Shown: piece by piece, positions 1 to 11,745 of the stretch
Numbering within the stretch: the first letter of the stretch is position 1
Layout of the letters: every line of letters begins with the position of its first letter
Assembly: GCA_021234155.1 (NCBI GenBank)
Contig: JAJEKV010000008.1
Coordinates: 2,861,483-2,925,482 of the forward strand
DNA from: Isoetes taiwanensis
Lineage: Eukaryota > Streptophyta > Lycopodiopsida > Isoetales > Isoetaceae
Length of the DNA: 64,000 nucleotides
Direction: 5' to 3'
Translations under genes and position numbers: made by a program
The notes under the pieces: generated by a model
What the model saw: the letters and a program-made list of their open reading frames with translations, nothing else
Databases searched by the model: none
Told to the model about the DNA's origin: nothing

Positions 1-1377
1 GAATGTTAGTTCTAATGTATCCCCAAGTGTATAGAAAGAAGAGGCATAGGATAACATAACATTTGGGTGTGAAGAACCATTGATATTTATGGAAGGGGTC
101 GAGGCACTATCATTAGGATGATTATTAGTTGAGGAAAAGGCCATAGATAATATCCCATATGATAAATCATGTATTCTAATTAAAGGCAAGGAGATATTTT
201 GATATAAAAGGCAATTGCCTGCTAAAAAAGGCTAAATTTGTGGAGAGATCTATAAATAGAACCTAAATTTCAGTTAGAGATATCTCCCATAAGCAAGAAA
301 CAAATTGAGGCCACTTTTTACTTTATTTGGAACCATTTCTGAGCCTAAGTTTCGGATTGGGATGGCATCTCAAGTAGTTCATCCGTATGAGGAGTAATGG
401 CTAAAACGTGACAAGGGGTCATAGATTAACACTTAGACTGACATTCTGGGACTTGCAATTACTTTCTGATCTGTGGCTACTTGGAGTAGCGAGATTAGCC
501 TGGAAGGTCAGTAAGCCAGATGCCAGAGCTTTGTATTTGCCATAGCATTTGTGTTTGCCATAACCCAGTGGATCCGGTTGGGTGCTTAATTGTGCTCCTA
601 TATTCTTTGTATCTGGAAGACTATCTCTTTCTTGATCTTGTTCTTCAGTGGTGATGATGTTGTGATGTTGTGAATTCAAGTTGACCTTGTTTATCTACTA
701 AAATATTATTTCAAGACTATATAAGTATCCCAAATACTATGAATCATATCAAAACTTACGTTAATGCAAACCAAGAACTGTTATTTTATATGTCTCTTTC
801 CTTGTTTTTGTTGTACGTACACGTCTTGAGTTTTCTTGTTCCTGGGAACACTCTTGCTTTGGCCTCGCAAGGGCCTCTGTCTTTTAGGGCCCGATATGCT
901 TTTATACATGATAATCATTGACATTAATCTTAAATGCATATCTATATAAGGCATCCAGCGGTAGGTGGTGGACTTCAAATATGTATGCACAAAGGAGGAA
1001 TCTTAATACAACCACTGCAGGAAAAAAAAGGAAAAAAAAAAGAAGAAAAAACATATCGACCCTTTATGTACTTTCAAAGGTCTTACACTCCAACGCTCCT
1101 GGTTGCTCTAAATTTCCATTCAATGGTTTGAGCCAAAATAGAGCAATATCTTCTGGAGTACAATGGTACACTATAGCATTTATCTTTCCTAGCGCAAAAT
1201 TCTTGAACAAGCACAGAGATGTGCAGTGATACCTTCACCTTCATCCCTCAACAGGAACTCCAATTCAATTTTCGTCATTTCAATCACTTTTCCATGTTGT
1301 TTGACGCACACACCATGTTTTATCCACATCGACCCACAAAGGCAGCACCAAGTGACTTTGGAATTTTTAGTGCTTGC
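1..1377. other. gene-free repeat-like stretch
   Basis: No reading frame here has recognisable protein motifs, and the short open frames in all six frames look like chance. The sequence is AT-rich with simple A and T runs. I see no exon-like blocks flanked by convincing splice sites. It probably belongs to old repeat DNA downstream of the TFIIIC-like gene, whose 3' end faces it. Confidence 0.5.
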
Positions 1378-1770
1378 AACAATGATGAAGTTCTTGATTC
1401 GGTTATAAGGGGCTACTAAAATAAAAGTAGATACTTGGGGAAAGTCTCGGAAGATCTATGCATATCTAGCATTGTTTTTTTTTTTTTTTTTTTTGAACTT
1501 GGCCCGATTTTCGGCAAAGATTGACAAAGGTTGTATCTTTTAATAAGTTCAAGACATCCACATAAAGGCAAACAAAGATTTGGATTGCAAAACAACAATG
1601 ACGAAGTTGTTGATCTAGTTATAATTCTTAGGGGCTTACTAAAATAAAGTAGACTGCGGGTGAGTCACAAGATCCATGCATGTCTAGGCCATGTTCTTTT
1701 GAGCTTAAAGTGATTTCCAGCATTCAATTGACAAGGTTGTATCTTTTAAAAAGTTCAAGACATCCAAATA
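1378..1770. repeat. diverged tandem duplication, unit about 213 bp
   Basis: Two direct copies abut: 1378-1590 and 1591-1770. Both start with caacaatga, share a conserved block around ggctactaaaataaa, then a 'catgcat..ctag' block, and end in a matching 'caaggttgtatctttt...gttcaagacatcca' segment. Copy 1 also carries a run of 20 T at 1475-1494 that copy 2 lacks. Identity looks roughly 75-80 percent by eye. No coding content was recognised. Confidence 0.7.
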
Positions 1771-1778
1771 TTGGCACG

Positions 1779-2090
1779 TAAGTACTAAATGTTGGGATTT
1801 ATGGCTTCTTGCTATCAATTCGATTCAACTCCAAAAAATTCAATATTGCATTGAATAGTTTATGGAAAAGTGTGTAAGCATGGTTCTAAAATAGGGGGGT
1901 TCCACCCCATAAAATCCGGCCATCTTCAAAATTTCCAATGAAGTGATTGATGTTTTATCCGGTAACAGGTAACATGGTAACATCAAATTGAGGGCGACAT
2001 TTTTCCGAGTTGGGTGGGCCACTAAATTCGACCCCTGAAAGTAAGTATGAAACGTTGGAATTTATGGCCCCCTTGCTTTACTCCAAAAAG
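1779..2090. repeat. second short direct repeat pair
   Basis: A block of about 60 bp at 1779-1840 (gtaagtact...gttgggatttatggc...ttgct...actccaaaaa) recurs at about 2040-2090 with matching order and spacing. It lies just after the larger tandem duplication, so local tandem growth seems to have happened more than once here. Confidence 0.5.
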
Positions 2091-2646
2091 TCGGCCCAAC
2101 CGAAACCCAAATGTCACTGATAGTGGAATAAATCAAGAGAAACGTAATTATATCAATATTGACATTCAAAAAGGTCCTATCTCAAAGTATGGTCCCCATT
2201 CTGAATGCTTAGGGGATATATTGACAAAAAGGGTTCCTTTAGGACCATGTTCTTGCTTGAACTATTATGTCGCCAATCAGAACTATTAAAATAACAATAA
2301 CAAATTTATAGCCAGGCCATCAGCCCTGATTTTGCTCTAGCACGAGTATACTCAAGACCAAAAAAACGCCAGCTTTGCTTCTGTATTTTTGTGTCGCCAG
2401 AAAATTTCTGAAGTTTATAATCATCCAAGGGGATCCTTGAACAACTTAGCTTTCTAACTCCAAGTCTCTGAACGTTCTATTATAGCATCAAATGCGAAAA
2501 CCCCTGTGCTTACAATGCCATTCTTCATCTCATATCATGAAATAATGTGCTTGAAAATTATGCCTGCATCTATACAACTCTGCTATTTACAATGCCTCAC
2601 GTTACACTTGCAGCAAACCTCAAAAATGGCAATGTTAACCTCTTGA

Positions 2647-5600
2647 TCAAACGGCCAATGGTGTAAGAAAAAACTCCGAAAGAAATCTACTCATAAGGAT
2701 GCCACAGAATGGACATCTTGGTTCTACCTCAGAACATGTCTGGGGTGTCAATATGGCATGCTCAATATCTGACCTCAATGTGAGAGAGAAAAAGCAAGAT
2801 GGGGCAAGCTGTGACACTTTCCGCTGGCAGCAGCTACAAACCCAGAGAGGCTGATTCCCACAAACTTGCATTGAGACACCACACCTCTGTAACTTATGAA
2901 CTGCAGTAGATATAAACGGTTCTTTTCCACAGCAATATGCCATTTCAATAGATGTGAATGGTATAGGGCACCGACAGTAGCTACAAAATTCTTGAACGGG
3001 AATATCACAACTCCTACATTAAGCAAAAAAACAGTCAGAAAGAGAACCCCTTGATGAAGAGGAGCAGGGGGGAATCATACCAATCAGCTTCCACCAGTTG
3101 AGGACACATCTTTGACCTATTTGTTTTGACCCAGTAAGACAAAATATGTAGGAAGCGAAATTTCCCCTCCATATTCCCTCTGTAATTTTTGAAAGCTAGC
3201 AAGAACACGAGTACAAGTCTTTGGCGAAGCTCATGTTCAATCCACCATAATTGCTCCATTCTCCGCTGGTACTCCATGACATTTGGATCGGCCTTGTCCA
3301 TTGTCTGGGCTTCATCCAGCATGATCTCAGTTGTTACATTGGGTAACAGAACTCGCCGATACAATACAGTTAGTATTTGAAGCTGACGGCAGCTTAAATA
3401 GGCGAGGGTATTCCTGATTTCCTGATCCCACTTGATAGGATCATAATTTGGAATAAATTGAACTATGAATGGTTTTAGTATATGCAAGTCTGAAAATTTT
3501 AGGAAGGCCAAAACACAAAAGACATCCCAGAGAATAAATGCTTGCTCAAGGAACTGAATCTGTTTGAATGCAAGGGCTGTCCGCGATATCCAAATGGGAG
3601 TTATATCATTTAATGGCATCTCAGCTTTTGAATATTGTTGGCCGCCAATCCATATTATTTGGACCATACCCTTTTGTGTCCTACATTCAAACAAGGATGT
3701 TGCATAAGCATTAAAATTCTCGTGATGACACAAACATCAACTCATACACCTATATGATTGCTTGCCTTGATTGGTACATTGGATCGACGACCCCACTTGC
3801 TATACTCCGGACCTAGGAAAAGATAATAGTGCCATTATAATTTGAAACTGGAGAGAATGTTGCTAATATTTTAAATAAAGAATGACCATCATAGTCGTAA
3901 AGAATGGTGAAAAGTCAAGCATTTATAGGAAAATTCCTTTTCATCCTTTAACTGAAAGTTTAAACCATAGATCTTGCTCATAACGGAAAATTTAGCAAAT
4001 GTTACTTAGGCAAGCTTCATACCGTTGACAGAGCTAAGCTTCCAGATGATAAGGCAACACCATAGAAGAACTCTAAGGCCGAAGAAGGCACCTGCAGAAG
4101 ATTGATACACCCAATAGTTGACTAGATGATACCAAAGAAATGCAAAGAAACATATAAACTTCCTACATCAATGTTGACTTCACCACCTAGCAACTGCAAA
4201 CAATCTGGGTGCTCCAGTGGCCAGAGTGACTTGCCATCAAAGCCCCATCCTTGCAATTTATCATCCTGGAATAATGAGAGTAAGCTCTGGTTCATGCAGA
4301 AAGCAAAATGAATAACGGAGGTTATACAAACCTGTGCACAACTATACAAATATTTCCCTTGAGAAGGTCCATACAAGCCCAGTAACTATTTCCAAAAGTA
4401 GACTATGACCAAGTCAATACAGCAGAATTCATGGGGTTCACTTAAGCAACTTACCACTTGCTTATGTGCCCGTGGCCTGGCAAACCATTAAGAGATACCA
4501 AGACCATTACCTTCCATACTACTATATTCCTGAAACCTTGCCAATAGCAAGAATGGCACATGCCGTATTTCCAAGTAAGCACATTCAGGCTAAGAGGAAC
4601 TTACAGCTATAAAATCTGGATACAGCCTGCCTGTCAGTAATAGTTGATAAGCATCTGAGCTGGACACAAGCAAACAACAAGAAACAACTGATGCACTACT
4701 TCATAAGCAATGTCCAGGGTAAAGACATTCTGGTTTCAGAAACTTCCATCGGACTGCATGACCACCTGACCATAACTCACACTGTCACAGCTATAAACTT
4801 TAGATAAAGAGCAACCTGGACCTCCCCAAAATGTCAATATAACTAAACCAAGGAACAAAGGTGGGTGCCGAATAAACTAGTTGGATATCTGTGTCTAGAA
4901 TGCCAAACATTACAGGAAAGGCACTATCAAATTATTGCGTTCAAAACATCACCAGAAACTCAACATGACTCTCCGATTTTAATGTAAATACAAGATCTGG
5001 ACAAAAAGGCGAAAGACATCGAAGGGAATGGAGTTAGGAAAAGAGATAACAAGCATGCACTTCATCTGGCACTTTTTATGGCAATATTTTCAACTGCCTC
5101 AACTAGCAAGATTTTCAACTTAACATCGATAAATCAGTCGCGTGGCTCACTCCACTGGAGTCTCCTGTTGCAAGTAAAAGCACCTTTCAGATGATCTACA
5201 TACTTCCAGAATGATCAGGCTTTTTTATATCTGACAGCTAATTGCAGACACCAGATTCATGGGCATTCAAAAACCAGAAACTGCAGCAACAGGTGGCCGA
5301 AGGCCCTCAACACAATATGACTGGACCTTGGGACACACCAGAATGCAATTGGCCTGCCTTTGTGCCAGCAACAAGGAAAGCGCATCTGATACCAGATTCA
5401 CCAGTTTGAAGATCATCGGCACATTCTGATAATAATTGAGAACCATAGATGCTAGCATGTGAAAACTGTGATACAAAACAAGGAGGCACTAATAAGTTGC
5501 TGTCGTTTGTGCCAGTACTCATCTTTGAACTTTTCTTCAAAAGCGTTTGCCAGCAGGAGGCTTAAAATCCTTGGAAGCATTTGAATAGTCATGGAATGCC

Positions 5601-8349
5601 TGCAAATTTGACACAATTAGATTTAAAATACAACTCAAACAGAAAAATGAGCATTAGCCTAGCCTGACAGGAATATCCGTATTACGAAGTAGCAATAAGC
5701 ACTCTAAAACCTTGGCGTTACACTTCAGAGACATCAAACATACAAAGTCTGGGTGGTGGATTCTCTCAGTGCTCCTGCAATAAAAAATATACCTGACCTT
5801 ATGATTCAGCACTAAACCATACCTTGAGATAGTCCTCCAGCGCACTTGATCTGTTAGGCTCCTGCTTAGCTTCTTCAACTTAGACATTCCATACAGACTT
5901 TAAATACATTCCTTGCTAGGGTGGATTGGTTCTTCAATCTTGATACCCTTTCCTGCTGCATTGTTTTAAGCCCGCCCAACCCTTGTCCTGCCAACAGCAA
6001 TAGGAGAACTATGATAACATCGAAAAGTCATATAGACAACCAGATGGGCACTTAATACTACATTTCACTGTCTTCTGTCTCAGGACAATTATGAATAAAA
6101 GGACCCAGCAACGTTTTCCTGAGGTTTGGACTTGCTGATTAATTAAGTCTATTTCCCATCTATATACCTCCATAGGCTGAAAACTGAATGGTGTTATCGA
6201 GCCCAGCGTGAGGGACTGCGATTTCAGCAGTACGGTCTTATTTATGCTAACCTATCAACTCGGGTTTATTATTGAAATGTGACAATCAGAAAAGTCAACA
6301 AGATCTCAAACCTAGGTCAACCTACTAAGCAGGTACGAATGGATGGACGTATAAGCGAAGTAGAGTCATGTGTCCTTGCAGGAGCTCAAAGGAATAAATC
6401 TCTGCAGCTCTTACCAGCTAATCTACCTTCACTGATAAAGTGCAGAAGAAATCTGCAGCTTCATTGTGTCTGAGTTGAGCATGAAACGTATGCAACAAAA
6501 ATCCGTTATAGCTCTTGCATTGAGCTCTTTTACACACAGCCATGAGATCGAACAAAAAGCAACACGGCCTTAGGAGGCGAAAGACAAAAGAGCACACAGG
6601 CTCATTTTCAAATGTAGCTATCTTTCAATTGCATCAAAGTTCCACAAAATTATTCTCAGGGTCTACATTATAGCAGAAGCCATGGATCTGCAGGTATTAC
6701 CATATGTGAGCAATTCAGATCTATTTTTGACAAGGTGATAGAAGATTCTCCACAGTCGGACGATAAATTCTGCACAGCATCAAGCCCCAGCTTAGTTGTT
6801 CAAACAGCACTATGTCCACGACATTCCTTCCTGAGAAAATGTAAGCGTGTTATAACACCAACAATAAAAGATACCTACAAAACAGCAAAATGCTTGGCAC
6901 CCTAACTGAAACAAATCGCAGCACGACGAGTCATATTCAAGCAAACTGTTTCCAAGTGCAAGGATGAAAAAGGTACGCATATGCTGCATTCGAAATGGGT
7001 TGAACGCCAGTTTGTTATGGAGTCTGCAATCTGAAATTAAAAACATGCACCACTCAAAGAGTATTTATAAAATGGAACATTGCAGTAAAAGCAATTAAGC
7101 TACATAAACAAAAAATCTGAAGTACTCACAGATTTCTCTCTTTCCCCAAAGTCATTTTCAATACAAAAGTCATAAAGAAGCTGAGAAAGATCCAACACCT
7201 GCATGCTTCATACAAACAAATTTCTGTTTCATTTACAAAAGCTGTCATCATACAGAACGTGCAGAATGTTTTGCCTCAAAAGCAAACTCGACAACAAAAA
7301 GAAGAAAACACTGAGAGGGATGGCTCACCATACAATATGGAGAGAAATTTAATTAATACAATTGAATCTAATGCAATGACACACCTCTACCCACTCTGGA
7401 CGAAACTCTTGATGTGGTGAACGATATAACTTCACCCGATAATCTGTCGTACAGACTGCAAGAAGGCATCTGTGGCGTATTTTTTCATTACTAATGCTTT
7501 TAAGGGAACGTGAATAGATACTCTATGAACCTTCCCTTACCCTCCATTTGGTGCCATTCCTCGAGGTGACCAAGCAATAGATCGAACACATATGCGTACA
7601 TCACGTGCCAAGGTGAACGGTAACAAAAGAGGAGACTTGAGGTCTGCAAGTATAATAACAAACTATAAGATCCTTGATTAACCATCTTTGTGTACTGTAG
7701 CCACAACTGGAGTAAGGAAAAACAAATACTACCATCCTTATGTACTGCACCGACGTTAAATGGCGGACTCTGTGATGGCGAGACAAAGCCTCGTGGACCT
7801 GTGAGGCATGCTGGATTCTGTACAAGACTAAAGGTTTAGCTAAGTTTGACTAATTGCAACACTTCACAGTAACAGGTAGACTAAAAACTAGGACTGGTAC
7901 AATGTGGCAGATTTTTATTGATTAACTTATAAAGCCAATGAAATATGGACTTTCTAAGCTACTTTCCAGTCTCAAACAATACTTTGATGCATAAAAATGA
8001 TCAATGCAAAGCCACTAATTAATAAAACATAAGAATGTAACAATGGACGAACCAAAATTGTAACAAGATGCCCAGCTGCAACAGCTAGAAGATTCTCCTC
8101 GGACCATTTGATAGCGTTAGGAAAAACGGGGGAGGAAACGAGGGGGGCTGCTTGGCCGGAGGGTCCAAGGCGTCCAGAAGGTTCGGCTGGAAAAGGATGG
8201 GGAGTGGGAAGCTGGGCATTGGGTTGGGGAGCAGCAAAAGGCTGCACTGTTTTATTGGAGGAGAACGGGGCAGGCTCGAGGTTGGCCTCCTCAGACAGAG
8301 ATCTGTGGAGGTCAGCAGCCATAGCCGCCCACCCCGGTTCGAAACCCAT
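2647..8349 (-). CDS. TFIIIC 90-kDa (delta)-like WD40 / zf-TFIIIC protein
   Basis: Probably a WD40 protein related to the 90-kDa subunit of the RNA polymerase III factor TFIIIC, acting in the nucleus. Exon 1 (start 8349) encodes a Pro-rich leader and the family motif NAIKWSEENLLAVAAGHLV. Later exons give LTGPRGF, VRSIAWSPRGMAPN, CLLAVCTTDYRVKLYR and LLYDFCIENDFGE, all matching the plant family (At3g49400 type, from memory). The last two exons carry the helical C-terminal region and a zinc-finger end with paired cysteines (FCSYCRCPIPF, WVCSCCQRK, CPFCGIL), ending at 2647. Splice sites and phases fit at both ends of the gene. The middle (about 4370-7100) is incompletely resolved and contains frame breaks, so this may be a functional gene with sequence errors or a decaying copy. 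The start codon choice (8349 or the in-frame ATG at 8322) is open. Confidence 0.8.
3681..3765 (-). other. GC-AG intron in the TFIIIC-like gene
   Basis: On the minus strand the exon ending at 3766 reads ..ATCAAG and is followed by GCAAGC, a near-perfect GC-type donor. The acceptor ..GAATGTAG precedes 3680. Joining them restores a continuous frame (DPMYQSR then TQKGMVQIIW) that fits the family pattern, whereas no GT donor nearby does. Confidence 0.6.
5252..5599 (-). other. frame-broken WD40 exon of the TFIIIC-like gene
   Basis: The acceptor is before 5599 and the likely donor after 5252. Family-like peptides appear in three different frames in the correct order: AFHDYSNASKDFKPPAGKRF, then CAFLVAGTKAG, then PIAFW, then CPKVQSYCVEGLRPPVAAV, then LNAHESG. 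The frame changes fall at about 5539-5542 (T run), 5351-5354 (GGCC), 5338-5340 (TGG) and 5269-5273 (T run). Each is consistent with one missing base in a short homopolymer. A fifth change, in a neighbouring exon, lies near 4364-4366 between GLVWT and SQGKYLYSCAQ. Confidence 0.6.
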
Positions 8350-8413
8350 CTCTTTTCCCTGCCTCTGTTATCAATGCCAAAACTAAATGTTTTTTTCCGG
8401 TTCGCTCATGCCG

Positions 8414-9345
8414 GAAAAAGCGTGAGTTTTGGAGCAAAGGCCTGATTTTTAGCACCGGTAGCAGGTTGCCACTTTCCGTCCATTTTATAATTTTTGTAAG
8501 CATGAAACTGACCTCGGAGGTCGAAGATCATTTTCGGAGATGATGCAGAATGGGAAGGATGATGGGCAGAGGCGCTGGGCGTGATAATGAGTTCATGCAC
8601 TCCGTGCGATGTATGTGAGCCGAGACTGGTTCTTGCTCCACCTTTTTTTTTTATGCAAACAAGGTGATCTCTAAGTCTGCCGAAGCAGCTATGGCTTTGC
8701 GACTGACAGGCCAAAGGGTTTCCATTTCGCATTACAGTCGACGGCAAAGCAATTATTTGGGTTAATCGGCTGTATAAAACAACAAGGTGTAAATTCTGGC
8801 AGGCCATTTCCGAAACTCTCCTCAATTTGCAATGGCATCCAGCTTTGAAATCTGATGTGTTTGTCTTCTCTATTTTGCAGTTGAGCATAAGAGTCATAAT
8901 CGGTTTGAAGCATAGAAATAGAAATCGATTTGAAGCAAAGTACTGGCTTTTCATTTTCTTGAGGCTAACCTGGCTTTGGGGACACCATGATTGATAGAAA
9001 ATTCATGAGCCAGCGCAGAAAACTTGCTGGATTAACCCTATATGCCATGCATGCTCTTAACTAAACCGATACCAGCTTTCTTTTTAAATTATGGTGCATC
9101 CATGTTTCCTGAATGACCTTTACTTGGTTAAAATCGATATGCCATATATACCATGCTTGTGGTTGCTTTCGTTACCGAAAACGTAAGATGAGGTGCGGGA
9201 GGTTGATAGTTCGGATTAGGCTTTCTGGCGTGCAAATGGTAAAAAAAGGAAGCAAGGCAACCATGGCATGTTCATTTGCATTGTATACTTCGGCTATGGC
9301 TTCTGAACAAGTCAGAGTTACTCATCAGTCCAGGGTTGGCCAGTG
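8414..9345. repeat. dispersed repeat, copy 1
   Basis: This aligns by eye with 21710-22595 in the same orientation, about 75-80 percent identical with many small gaps. Shared landmarks in order: aaactgacctcgga; the 'gatgtatgtg' and 'gctccacctttt' blocks; gggtttccat; atttgcaatggcatcc; ggctttggggacac; ccatgcatgctcttaac; tgaatgacctttactt; ttcggattaggctttctgg; aaggaagcaaggcaacca. It starts about 65 bp upstream of the ATG of the minus-strand TFIIIC-like gene, so it overlaps the likely promoter. No intact ORF belongs to it; the open frames differ between copies. It may be a transposable element or a duplicated upstream region. Confidence 0.8.
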
Positions 9346-9596
9346 GGCAGTGGGTAATGCAGCCGTTAGGCTGGATATGCCAGCAATCGTCCCAACTCTT
9401 CAAATCCATTTTCATGTTCAGAGGTTAAAGAAGTTTCAACCAGCTTTCTGCACATCCAGCGGCGTGGTGACCGGATCAGATTGTGGCTAAAACACCTTCA
9501 GATATATGGTGAATGCATAGTTCTGGTTATTCTGGCAAGGCTCCGGCATGGACATTTAGAGCCGTTTTACATACATTACATACATCGGGCTGCATC

Positions 9597-9640
9597 AGGT
9601 AACATCAGGTATGTAGGCAGGTAACATCAGGTATGTAGGC
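9597..9640. repeat. 22-bp tandem repeat, two copies
   Basis: The unit ggtaacatcaggtatgtagg(ca) occurs twice head to tail. A partial catcagg precedes it. Confidence 0.9.
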
Positions 9641-11338
9641 AGAGGTTTACAAATCTCTTATTTGCTCTGCTAACATTGATGCAAATCGTATATGCACTGC
9701 AGTGCAGGATAAGGGACACAGTTTGAGTTTGAGTTGCCTGTCGGTATGGTAGAGAGCATGAGCCATTCTTCCCCCTGCTCCCTTCTCTGGATCAGAATGA
9801 AAATATGAGGTATTGTATGATGAGGATTATTTTAATGGGTATTCTCTGATTAACAGGGTTTGATGTTGTTAGGCAAAGGAGAATGACAAAAGGATCAGAC
9901 TTTGGATTGGAAAAAACAATACAATATTGCAATACAGAGCTTGAATCACGAGAGCAGGTAGATCCTTCCTTTTTATTCATTATGCATCTGGTTTTCTACT
10001 TGACAACCCATAGAATGGTTTCACTTCATTTTCGTTGAGACTCCACCATTTACATTGCAATGGGTCTGCTTAGGACAGAAAAAAATCTGCTCTTTTGGAG
10101 TGTCTTTTCTCTTCTAATGTAGTTCTGGTGTCCTTTCTTTTCAAGACTGCCTCTTCCTTTGCTAATATTGTGTGACATTTGCCAATTATTTGGGGGTTTC
10201 GGCATCTATTTTTATCTCTTGATTGCTCAATGTTACATCTTTCTGGCTGAAATAATCATCTCATGCGCTTTAAACTGCTTCTGTCTCCACCGCTGCCTTC
10301 TATTTTTTGAACTCAGAGCGGTGAAATAGCAGGGAAGCTTTGATTTATGAGGCTTTTTTGAATTCATTGTGCATGGCGAGATCTTAGTAGCTGCTGTCAT
10401 CAGTTACTATCTGTAAGCTATTGATACAAATCTAGGTAGACATCCTTTGCAAACAGAAATTCTCTTTGTTGGATGTTCATCTTCTTATAAATGCTTATGT
10501 TTCTTCTTGCAGATTCTTTGAGCTTTTTCGTTGAAGATTCATGTGTCCTTTGGCTTTGGCTGCAACTATTGAAGCAAGTACAAAGTGTTGATCAGACCTG
10601 AACATCTTTGAAATGTGCCACTAAGCTGATTGAGATAAGAGGTGCATGTTTGCTCTCTTACATGCTATCGACTTCCATTCCAAACAAGGTGTGGGTTTAA
10701 GGTGGGAAAGGGCCATTAACGCCATTTGGTTTTGCATAAAGTTATGATAGAGGCAACCTGGAAATGATACAATGCTTGCAGTGCTTGCAGCAACGCGAAT
10801 CTTACAGCCTGATTGTGCCTAGAACTAAGTGCCCATATCCTTGCAAAGTTCTAATGCAGCAGAAAAGGGTTGCCAATAGGGTTGCCAATGGCGAGTCTAT
10901 GCCAGAAGTTGCGTTGTTTGTTTATATGCCACCTTCATGCATACCCTCATAACATTCTAAGGCAAGGAGACTTTCTGCATCGTGATCATGTGTTACAGAT
11001 GGCATCAATCCGAGCAGACCCCTATTAGATTCAGCACGTAATTTTTACTCTTGGAGAACCAAATCAGGCCCTGTAAGTATAGAGTGAACAAATGTTCACA
11101 CATCGTTCTGGGCTTTTCATTCGTAGCATACTTTATGTGATCCAAATCAAGCTATTGGTTGTCCAAGTTAACAAATGAATCAAAGGTCCAAATCTACCAT
11201 AATACATATTTAGGCGCATCCCCATTCGGCAGTTACAGGACCCTGATCTTTAATTGCCATCTTAAAGCCTGAAAGGAACCCCTTTTATTGTAAAAATTCC
11301 CTTTTTGTCTCACTCCCAACATTTGTGTCTGCTCTTTT

Positions 11339-11377
11339 CGCCATTAATTGCGTCTTTTCCCATTAATTGCGTCTTGT
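11339..11377. repeat. 19-bp tandem repeat, two copies
   Basis: ccattaattgcgtctt is repeated directly, with four to five spacer bases between copies. Confidence 0.85.
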
Positions 11378-11687
11378 GTTTGCATCTATCCAAATCTTAG
11401 ATGGATGCCCACATGTTGGATATACTCCAAACACACTTCTGTCTATCAATAGCTTATGCTGGGTTCACTTGGAGAGATTGTTGTGGGACGGCTGAAACCT
11501 TGTTGGACTTGGGCTGAGCCAAAAATACTTCAGCCCCGTTATGAGAGTTCAGCCGTCGTGGCTGATCTGATGCCATTTGATTCTACACGCGGGGAAGTAA
11601 AGCGACAATACAGAAAGCTTGGTTTCAGTTTTTGGGTTCTCTTCACATATTTTGTATGGTTATCTCTTGGCCTTTCTCCAATGCCAG

Positions 11688-11745
11688 CTTAGTTGTCAAT
11701 TAATCGTATTGTTTAGCTTAGTTGTCAATTACTCGTATTGTTTAT
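11688..11745. repeat. about 29-bp tandem repeat, two copies
   Basis: gcttagttgtcaattaatcg plus tattgttta is repeated once with a single mismatch (aatcg to ctcg). Confidence 0.85.

Larger units (their letters stand above)
2647..8349 (-). other. exon map of the TFIIIC-90-like gene
   Basis: Exons read on the minus strand, with GT-AG borders unless stated. Well supported: 8053-8349; 7733-7817; 7541-7643; 7385-7469; 7130-7198. These join in phases 0, 1, 2, 0, 0. Middle, tentative: about 5823-5878 (peptide ALEDYLK at its end); 5252-5599 (frame-broken); a possible WD40 piece near 5120-5183 (VLLLATGDSSG); an exon ending at 4332 (YLYSCAQ). 3' part, well supported: 4167-4265; 4023-4091; 3766-3812 (followed by a GC-AG intron); 3081-3680; 2647-3013. 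The 600-nt exon 3081-3680 and the final exon are fully open. The region 4430-5120 and the variable region 5880-7130 must hold further exons that I could not place. Confidence 0.7.

Noticed and set aside
8325-8345. ggttcgaaaccc resembling a tRNA T-arm
   Set aside because: It lies in the coding start of the TFIIIC-like gene and no cloverleaf can be drawn around it.
8406-8954. 182-codon minus-strand open frame
   Set aside because: It lies inside repeat copy 1; its frame is not conserved in copy 2 and it has no recognisable motif.
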